Shown: positions 1-5,056 of the stretch, piece after piece | Numbering within the stretch: the stretch's first letter is position 1 | How the letters are laid out: every line of letters starts with the position of its first letter | Source: Pseudomonadota bacterium | Lineage (GTDB): Bacteria; Pseudomonadota; Alphaproteobacteria; Rhizobiales; Segnochrobactraceae | Assembly (NCBI GenBank): GCA_023442215.1 | Contig: JAEZMP010000071.1 | Coordinates: 1 to 6,811, forward strand | Direction of reading: 5' to 3' | DNA: 6,811 nt | Notes under the pieces: generated by a model | What the model was told of the DNA's origin: nothing | What the model saw: only the letters and a program-made list of their open reading frames with translations | Database searches by the model: none | Made by a program: the position numbers and the translations under genes

Positions 1-3000
1 GGCGCGGTGAGCGGCGCCGGCGTGCTGCAGAAGACCGGCGCGGGCACCCTGATCCTGACGGGAGCGAACAGCCAGACCGGCGGCACCTCCGTCGATGGCG
101 GCATCCTCCAGATCGGCGACGGCGGCAGCCTCGCCGGCCCGGTGACGCTCGCGAGCGGCACGGCGCTGGTATTCGGCCGCTCCGATGCGGCGACCTTCGC
201 CGGGGCGATCTCCGGGTCAGGCGCGTTCGAGCAGGCCGGCAGCGGCACGCTGACGCTGACGGGCACCAACAGCTATACCGGCGGCACCACGGTTTCGGCC
301 GGCGTGCTGAGCGGCACGACGGTGAGCCTTCAGGGCGATATCCTCAACAACGCCAACGTGACCTTCGCGCAATCGACGGGCGGTACCTATGCCGGCACGA
401 TGACCGGCACGGGTTCGCTGACGATCTCCGGCAGCGGGGTGATCACCCTCTCCGGCGCCGCGAGCCATACCGGCGGCACCACGATCGCGGCCGGCGCCGT
501 GCTCCAGGTCGGTGACGGCGCGACCGACGGCAGCCTTTCGGGCGATGTCTCGACATCCGGCACGCTCTCGTTCGCCCGCTCCGACGCGGTGAGCTTCGCC
601 GGCGCGATCAGCGGCAGCGGCAACGTGACCCAGGCCGGAACGGGAACGACCACCCTCTCCGGCGCGAACAGCTACAGCGGCGCCACCTCGGTCCTCGCCG
701 GCACGCTTGCCGGCGGCGCGACCGGGGCGCTTTCGGCGGCGAGCAGCGTCTATCTCGGACCCGGCGGGACGCTCGACCTCGGCGGCTTCGACCAGACCAT
801 CGCCGGGCTCAACGGCTCAGGCGCCGTGACGCTCGGCACGAACATCCTGACGCTCGGCGGCAGCAACGCCGCCAACATGTTCGCCGGCACCTTCAGCGCC
901 TTGAGCGGCGGCGGCTTCGTCAAGACCGGCACCGGCAGCCTGATGCTCACCAATGCGTCCGGCATGTCGGCCGTGACGTCGGCCACGGTGTCCGCCGGTT
1001 CCCTCCTCGTCGAGGGCACGCTGCTGGCGACGACGGTCGCGGTGAACGGCGGCACCCTCGGCGGTTCGGGCATGATCGCCGCCGCCGTGACGCTGGCGGG
1101 CGGCGCCACGCTCTCGCCGGGCGCGAGCGGTGCCGCGGGCACGCTCACGATCGCCGGCTCGCTTGCGGTCGGAAGCGGCGCGAACCTCGCGTTCGACCTC
1201 GCCCAGCCGAATGTGGAAGGCGGGAGCGAGAACGATCTCGTCAACGTCAGCGGCGACCTCGCGCTCAACGGCGGCACGCTCACGGTCAATGGCGGGGGTG
1301 CCTTCCTGCCGGGCAGCTACCGCCTGATCAACTATGGCGGCACGCTGACGAATGCCGGCGGCCTGACCCTGACCGACGCGCCGCCCGACCTGTCGTCGAG
1401 CGTGATCCAGACCGCTGTGGCGGGCCAGGTGAACCTCGTCGTCGTGGCAAGCGGCGCCTCGACCCAGTGGTGGAACGGCGCCGGCACGCCGGGCAGCGGC
1501 GTCATCGTCGGCGGCAACGGGACCTGGGGTTCCTCCGCCAACTGGACCAACGTCAACGGCACCGTTCCGCAGAGCTGGATCAGCGGGGGCACCGCGATCT
1601 TCACCGGCAACGCCGGCACGGTCGACCTTCCCGGCGCCCAGAGCGCTTCGGGGCTGCAGTTCTCCACCAACGGCTACCAGATCACCGGAGCCGGGATGCT
1701 GACGCTGGTGGCGCAATCGGGCGGCGGGACGCCGTTCGTGCGGGTCGACCAGGGCGTGACGGCGACCATCTCCACCACGGTGGCCGGCAGCGACGGCCTG
1801 ACCAAGACGGATGCGGGCACGCTGGTGCTGGCCGGCACCAACACCTATGCCGGCGGAACCACCATCGCGGGCGGCACGCTGCAGGTGGGCGCGGACGCCA
1901 ATCTCGGTGCCGCCGCGGGCGGGATCACGTTTAACGGCGGCACGCTCGCGACCACCGCCTCGTTCACCACCGCGCGGGCGGTTTCGCTCGTCGGCGCCGG
2001 CACCTTCGCGCCGGCCGCCGGGACGGCGCTGACGGTGGCCGGCGCGATCTCCGGCGGGGGGGCACTTACCGCGGCCGGGCCGGGCACGCTGATCCTGACC
2101 GGAACGAACGGCTTCACCGGCGGCACCACGATCGCCGCCGGCGCGACCCTGCAGGTCGGCAACGGCGGCACGGCGGGCACGCTGTCGGGCGCGGTGGCCA
2201 ACAGCGGCGCGCTCGTGTTCGACCGCGCCGACACCATCAGCTTCGCCGGCGCCATCACCGGCAGCGGCAGCCTGACCAAGGCCGGAGCCGGAACGCTGGT
2301 GCTGACCGGCGCCAACAGCTTCACCGGCGGCACCACCATCGCCGCCGGCACGCTGCAGCTCGGCGACGGCAGCGCCGCCGGCACCCTGGCCGGTGCCATC
2401 ACCAACAACGGGGCGCTGGCGTTCGGTGCGACGTCCGGCACGACGACGCTCGCCGGCGCGATCTCGGGCACGGGGTCCGTCACCCAGTCCGGGGCCGGCA
2501 CCACCGTGCTCGGTGGCGCGAACAGCTACGCCGGCGGCACCTTCCTCAACGCCGGCACGCTTTCGGTCGCGGCCGATGCCAATCTCGGCGCGGCGGGCGG
2601 AGCGCTCGCCTTCAACGGCGGCACGCTGGCGACGACGGCGAGCTTCCAGACGGCGCGGGCGGTCACGCTCGCGACCGGCGGCGGCACGTTCGCGCCCGCC
2701 TCCGGCACCAGCCTGACGCTCGCCGCACCGGTGACCGGGACCGGCGGCCTCGTCCAGACCGGACCGGGCACGCTGGTGCTGACGGCCGAGAACACCTATT
2801 CCGGCGGCACGACCATCGCCGGCGGGACGCTGCAGCTCGGCGCCGGCGGCACGACGGGCAGCATCACCGGCAACGTCGTCGACAACGGCACGCTTGCCTT
2901 CAACCGCGCCGACGAGGTGGTGTTCGCCGGCGACATCAGCGGCACGGGCGGGGTGGTGCAGGCCGGCACGGGCACGCTGCAGCTCGCCGGCAACAACAGC

Positions 3001-4941
3001 TACAGCGGCGCCACCACGGTGCTGAGCGGCACGCTGAGGCTGACCGGAACGCTCAATCCCTCGACGGGCCTCGCCGCAGACGGCGGCGTGATCGATCTCG
3101 GCGATTCCAACCAGACGGTCGCCTACCTCTCCGGCAGCGGCGGCACCATCCGCCTCGGCGCCGGCACGCTCACCGTCGACCAGAGCACGGACACCACCTT
3201 CGGCGGCGTGCTGGAGGGAAGCTCCGGCTTCATCAAGACCGGCGGCGGCGTGCTCGACCTCACCGGCGACAGCCCGGGCTTCACCGGCCCGACCACGGTG
3301 ACCGGCGGTACGCTGAAGGTGAACGGCTCGCTGGCGAACTCGGTGGTGACGGTCGGGACGGCGGCCGACGGGACGCCGGCGATCATCGGCGGCAACGGCA
3401 CCATCGGCGGGCTCGTGCTCGCCGGCGGCATCGTCTCGCCCGGCAATTCGCCGGGCACGCTCACGATCAACGGCAATGCCGCGTTCGGCGCGGGATCGGT
3501 CTATCGCGTCGAGGTGATGGCGGACGGCACCGGCGACCTCATCGCCGCGCGCGGCGCGGTGACGATCGCCAACGGCACGGCGGTGCAGGTGGTGGCGCTC
3601 GACAGCGGGTCCGCCTACGGACGGCGGACGACCTACACCATCATCACCGCCGACGGCGGGGTGAGCGGCCAGTTCTCGGAGGTCACGTCCAACTATGCGT
3701 TCCTGACGCCGGAGCTGCTCTACGAGCCGACCAGCGTGCTGCTTTCGCTCTCGCGCAACACCGTGCCGTTCGCCGCCTACGCGCGCACGGCGAACCAGGC
3801 CAGCGTCGCCAACGCCATCGCGACGCTCGGCACCGGTAATGCCGTGTTCGATGCGGTGGAGCAGCTGACCGCCGCCAACGTGCCGCTGGCGCTCAACTCG
3901 CTCTCCGGCGAGACTTATGCAAGCCTGCAATCGGTGATGGTGGAGGATTCCCGCTTCGTGCGCGACGCGGTGATCGGCCATGTCCGCGCCACCCTTTCCG
4001 CAGGCACGCCCGCGCCCGCCCAGACGGGGGCGGCGCAGGCGGCGGCCGATCCGGAAACGACGGGCACGGCGGGCGCGGTTCCCTCCGCGACGAGCCTCGC
4101 GGCGCCGAACGGATTGTGGGCCGAGGCCTACGGCTCCTGGGGCCGCTTCAGCGGCGACGAGGCCGCATCCGTGCAGCGTTCCACCGGCGGGTTCGTCACC
4201 GGCTACGATCGCATGATCGGCAGCGACAGCCTGCTCGGTGCGGCGTTCGGCTACGGCTACACCTCGTTCAGCGCCAACGGCGCCGTCACCTCCGGCTCGA
4301 TCGACAGCTACAGCCTGTCGCTCTATGGCGGCACGACCTTCCGCAAGCTCGGACCGGGCGATCTCGGCCTGAGGTTCGGCGCTTCCTATGCCTGGCAGTC
4401 GGTCGACAACAACCGCTACGTGGAGCTGCCCGGCCTAACCGGCGCGGCGGACGGCAGCTACGACGCCCGCACCGCGCAGGTGTTCGCCGAGGCCGGCTAC
4501 AAGATGGGGTTCGGCAAGGTCGCGGTCGAGCCGTTCGCCGGGCTCGCCTATGTCAACCTGCAGACGGATTCCTTCACGGAAACGGGGACGCTTGCGGCGT
4601 TGTCTGCGGACAGCGAAAGCATGAACACCACGTTCAGCACCCTCGGCATCCGGCTCTCGACCGATTTCCGGATGTTCGACATGCCGGCGGCGGTGCGCGG
4701 CTCGGTGGCGTGGCAGCACGCCTTCGGCGATGTCGACCCGACCGCGACGCTCGCCTTCGCCGGCACCGGCGTGCCGTTCGCGGTGAACGGGGTGCCGGTT
4801 TCGCGCGATACCCTGCAGATCGGCGCCGGGCTCGACGTTGCCGTCGCGCCCAATGCAACCCTCGGCGTCAGCTATAACGGCGCGTTCTCCTCCAACCTGC
4901 AGGACAACAGCGTGCGGGGCGTGTTCACGCTCCGGTTCTGA
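1..4941 (+). CDS. Giant PATR-repeat autotransporter (type Va secretion), 5'-partial
   Basis: Probable surface-exposed or secreted adhesin-type autotransporter. The C-terminal barrel inserts in the outer membrane and the passenger is exported through it. The frame is open from base 1, so start codon and signal peptide lie upstream; the first in-window GTG (base 7) is internal. Residues here are numbered from that GTG. Visible parts are beta-strand repeats (about 7-337 and 597-1107), an internal beta cap (341-480), a Trp-rich segment (481-540), a terminal cap (1131-1250), a helical segment (1261-1329), an Ala/Pro/Thr linker (1330-1367) and the barrel (1369-1644) ending in LRF before TGA. There is no cysteine and only about nine lysines, as is usual for exported solenoids. 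No protease triad or other enzymatic motif is apparent in the visible passenger, so adhesion or aggregation is inferred and the ligand is unknown. Family assignment is firm; function is not. Confidence 0.95.
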   Translation, partial: GAVSGAGVLQKTGAGTLILTGANSQTGGTSVDGGILQIGDGGSLAGPVTLASGTALVFGRSDAATFAGAISGSGAFEQAGSGTLTLTGTNSYTGGTTVSAGVLSGTTVSLQGDILNNANVTFAQSTGGTYAGTMTGTGSLTISGSGVITLSGAASHTGGTTIAAGAVLQVGDGATDGSLSGDVSTSGTLSFARSDAVSFAGAISGSGNVTQAGTGTTTLSGANSYSGATSVLAGTLAGGATGALSAASSVYLGPGGTLDLGGFDQTIAGLNGSGAVTLGTNILTLGGSNAANMFAGTFSALSGGGFVKTGTGSLMLTNASGMSAVTSATVSAGSLLVEGTLLATTVAVNGGTLGGSGMIAAAVTLAGGATLSPGASGAAGTLTIAGSLAVGSGANLAFDLAQPNVEGGSENDLVNVSGDLALNGGTLTVNGGGAFLPGSYRLINYGGTLTNAGGLTLTDAPPDLSSSVIQTAVAGQVNLVVVASGASTQWWNGAGTPGSGVIVGGNGTWGSSANWTNVNGTVPQSWISGGTAIFTGNAGTVDLPGAQSASGLQFSTNGYQITGAGMLTLVAQSGGGTPFVRVDQGVTATISTTVAGSDGLTKTDAGTLVLAGTNTYAGGTTIAGGTLQVGADANLGAAAGGITFNGGTLATTASFTTARAVSLVGAGTFAPAAGTALTVAGAISGGGALTAAGPGTLILTGTNGFTGGTTIAAGATLQVGNGGTAGTLSGAVANSGALVFDRADTISFAGAITGSGSLTKAGAGTLVLTGANSFTGGTTIAAGTLQLGDGSAAGTLAGAITNNGALAFGATSGTTTLAGAISGTGSVTQSGAGTTVLGGANSYAGGTFLNAGTLSVAADANLGAAGGALAFNGGTLATTASFQTARAVTLATGGGTFAPASGTSLTLAAPVTGTGGLVQTGPGTLVLTAENTYSGGTTIAGGTLQLGAGGTTGSITGNVVDNGTLAFNRADEVVFAGDISGTGGVVQAGTGTLQLAGNNSYSGATTVLSGTLRLTGTLNPSTGLAADGGVIDLGDSNQTVAYLSGSGGTIRLGAGTLTVDQSTDTTFGGVLEGSSGFIKTGGGVLDLTGDSPGFTGPTTVTGGTLKVNGSLANSVVTVGTAADGTPAIIGGNGTIGGLVLAGGIVSPGNSPGTLTINGNAAFGAGSVYRVEVMADGTGDLIAARGAVTIANGTAVQVVALDSGSAYGRRTTYTIITADGGVSGQFSEVTSNYAFLTPELLYEPTSVLLSLSRNTVPFAAYARTANQASVANAIATLGTGNAVFDAVEQLTAANVPLALNSLSGETYASLQSVMVEDSRFVRDAVIGHVRATLSAGTPAPAQTGAAQAAADPETTGTAGAVPSATSLAAPNGLWAEAYGSWGRFSGDEAASVQRSTGGFVTGYDRMIGSDSLLGAAFGYGYTSFSANGAVTSGSIDSYSLSLYGGTTFRKLGPGDLGLRFGASYAWQSVDNNRYVELPGLTGAADGSYDARTAQVFAEAGYKMGFGKVAVEPFAGLAYVNLQTDSFTETGTLAALSADSESMNTTFSTLGIRLSTDFRMFDMPAAVRGSVAWQHAFGDVDPTATLAFAGTGVPFAVNGVPVSRDTLQIGAGLDVAVAPNATLGVSYNGAFSSNLQDNSVRGVFTLRF
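25..1017 (+). repeat. PATR beta-strand repeats, first block (five copies)
   Basis: Five copies of the autotransporter-associated beta-strand repeat, with a core like GxGTLxLTGxNxYTGGTT followed by a G-x-L-x-x-G turn. Copies begin near bases 25, 223, 418, 622 and 913. The first four are spaced 65-68 residues apart. Between the first, third and following cores lies a second conserved strand, F-x-R-S-D-A-x-x-F-A-G-A-I-S-G-S-G (near bases 166 and 571), with a degenerate version after the second core. The fifth copy is degenerate: it keeps the VKTGTG entry and the S-A-G-S-L-L-V-E-G exit but has lost the N-x-Y-T-G-G centre. The block probably folds as a right-handed beta-solenoid. Confidence 0.85.
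1027..1446 (+). other. Internal passenger cap module (pre-barrel-like, but mid-protein)
   Basis: Residues 341-480 carry the pattern normally seen at the C-terminal end of a PATR passenger: a G-G-x-L-G-G-S-G strand, then L-S-P-G (369-372), GTLTIAG (378-384), a D-L-V-N-V-S-G-D strand (410-417), LNGGTLTVNGG (420-430) and SYRLINYGGTL (437-447). The same order occurs in the true terminal cap at 3397-3756 (SPGNSPG, GTLTING, D-L-I-A, YTIITADGGVSG). Here it is followed by more passenger rather than by a barrel. It may be a relic or a working folding checkpoint inside the solenoid. The domain boundaries are approximate. Confidence 0.7.
1447..1626 (+). other. Trp-rich passenger-start-like segment
   Basis: Residues 481-540 contain four tryptophan sites in a short stretch (WW at 488-489, W507, W513 and W524), in the order Q-W-W-N-G, GNGTWGSSANWT, P-Q-S-W, then the hydrophobic strand A-I-F-T-G. 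Tryptophan is otherwise absent from the visible passenger. Segments of this W-x-G...W...N-W...A-x-F type are familiar at the beginning of PATR passengers, before the first repeat. Its place here, directly after a cap module, suggests a restart of a second passenger unit. The function is unknown. Confidence 0.6.
1795..2061 (+). repeat. Long PATR module, copy A
   Basis: Residues 597-685 form an 89-residue unit: the repeat core, then D-A-N-L-G-A-A (630-636), FNGGTLATTASF (642-653), T-A-R-A-V (655-659), a G-T-F-A-P-A strand and A-G-A-I-S-G at the end. It pairs with copy A' at 2476-2745. Such long units, with an inserted pair of strands, are a known variant of PATR-type repeats. Confidence 0.8.
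2476..2745 (+). repeat. Long PATR module, copy A'
   Basis: Residues 824-913 form a 90-residue unit matching copy A in order and spacing: D-A-N-L-G-A-A (857-863), FNGGTLATTASF (869-880), T-A-R-A-V (882-886) and G-T-F-A-P-A-S-G-T (893-901). Twelve residues in a row (FNGGTLATTASF) are identical to copy A, yet many of their codons differ, so the pair is not a recent DNA duplication. Confidence 0.8.
3397..3756 (+). other. Terminal passenger cap before the barrel
   Basis: Residues 1131-1250 hold the usual C-terminal passenger signature of this family: G-G-I-V-SPGNSPG (1140-1150), GTLTING, a long strand with V-Y-R-V-E-V (1165-1170), G-D-L-I-A (1176-1180), YTIITADGGVSGQF (1210-1223), N-Y-A-F-L-T-P-E-L-L-Y (1229-1239) and V-L-L-S-L-S-R-N (1244-1251). 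In related autotransporters this part lies next to the barrel and is thought to help passenger folding during export. That role is inferred here. Confidence 0.75.
3787..4110 (+). other. Pre-barrel helical segment and Ala/Pro/Thr linker
   Basis: Residues 1261-1329 begin T-A-N-Q-A-S-V-A-N-A-I and continue to LNSLSGETYASLQSVMVEDS (1296-1315), the conserved helical stretch that leads into autotransporter barrels and threads the pore. Residues 1330-1367 are a low-complexity Ala/Pro/Thr/Gly linker with no repeat core. I see no clear autocatalytic cleavage site, so whether the passenger is released cannot be told. Confidence 0.7.
4111..4938 (+). other. Autotransporter beta-barrel domain
   Basis: Residues 1369-1644 (276 residues) have the length and pattern of the autotransporter barrel family. 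They start with G-L-W-A-E-A-Y-G-S-W-G and continue with alternating amphipathic strands such as GAAFGYGYTSFSANG, S-Y-S-L-S-L-Y-G-G, L-R-F-G-A-S-Y-A-W, Q-V-F-A-E-A-G-Y-K, V-E-P-F-A-G-L-A-Y-V and L-G-V-S-Y-N-G-A-F. The last residues are V-F-T-L-R-F. A C-terminal Phe in an alternating strand is the recognised signal for the Bam assembly machinery. No frameshift is seen, so the barrel should be functional. Confidence 0.93.
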
Positions 4942-4942
4942 G

Positions 4943-4958
4943 CGGGGGCTCGCCTCCG
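4943..4958 (+). terminator. Weak hairpin after the autotransporter stop
   Basis: A six-pair stem (CGGGGG with CCTCCG, one G-T wobble) closes a four-base CTCG loop, starting two bases after the TGA. No T-run follows; only a mixed pyrimidine stretch lies about ten bases downstream. It could be a weak terminator or a 3'-end stabiliser. It is just as likely to be a chance stem in GC-rich DNA. Confidence 0.25.
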
Positions 4959-4995
4959 GGTCGGTGCCCTTCTTCAGGATACAGGCACGGGTTGC

Positions 4996-5023
4996 TTCCG
5001 CTGCCGGCCGGTCACGGTACGAT
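4996..5023 (+). promoter_or_regulatory. Possible weak promoter for the diguanylate cyclase gene
   Basis: TACGAT at 5018-5023 resembles a -10 element and would put the transcript start about 25-30 bases ahead of the GTG. The only -35 candidate at a normal distance is the poor TTCCGC (4996-5001, 16-base spacer). The gap of 115 bases leaves room for a promoter, but the match is weak and read-through from upstream is equally possible. Confidence 0.18.
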
Positions 5024-5044
5024 GCGAAGGCGTATGGGTGATCC

Positions 5045-5049
5045 GGAGG
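5045..5049 (+). promoter_or_regulatory. Ribosome binding site deciding the GTG start
   Basis: GGAGG lies seven bases before the GTG at 5057, a near-ideal Shine-Dalgarno match and spacing. An in-frame TGA at 5039-5041 rules out any earlier start, and the next in-frame ATG is at codon 61, inside the sensor domain and past the first membrane helix. The GTG start is therefore well supported. Confidence 0.85.
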
Positions 5050-5056
5050 CGGCGGC

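Larger units (their letters stand above)
1795..3327 (+). repeat. PATR beta-strand repeats, second block (seven copies)
   Basis: Seven further repeat cores begin near bases 1795, 2062, 2269, 2476, 2746, 2953 and 3226. Spacing alternates between about 69 residues (short type) and 89-91 residues (long type). The order is long, short, short, long, short, long, then the final core. The best-preserved cores share GTLVLTGANSFTGGTTIAAG-like sequence; the last core (1074-1107) is divergent. Short units carry a conserved second strand F-x-R-A-D-x-x-x-F-A-G-x-I (near 2218 and 2899). This is the most regular part of the passenger. Confidence 0.87.

Noticed and set aside
7..9. GTG at base 7 as a true start codon for the autotransporter
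   Set aside because: The frame is open back to base 1, there is no signal peptide after it, and it falls within an ordinary passenger strand. It encodes an internal Val.
25..3327. Regular short repeats that might suggest a CRISPR array or satellite DNA
   Set aside because: The periodicity follows codon frame and protein repeat units of about 66-91 residues, with no identical short direct repeats and no unique spacers.
817..3981. Very long minus-strand open frame (1054 codons) opposite the autotransporter
   Set aside because: Its product is rich in Arg, His, Gly and Ala without any recognisable domain, which is typical of an antisense shadow of a GC-rich repetitive gene. The plus strand has clear family motifs throughout. 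Its repeated look mirrors the PATR repeats.
4984..4995. GGCAC...TTGC resembling a sigma-54 promoter
   Set aside because: The GG and GC elements are 10 bases apart where sigma-54 sites need 12, a spacing fault that normally abolishes recognition.
4838..5041. Small plus-strand frame spanning the autotransporter 3' end and the intergenic gap
   Set aside because: Most of it lies inside the barrel coding region in another frame. It has no ribosome binding site or recognisable domain.
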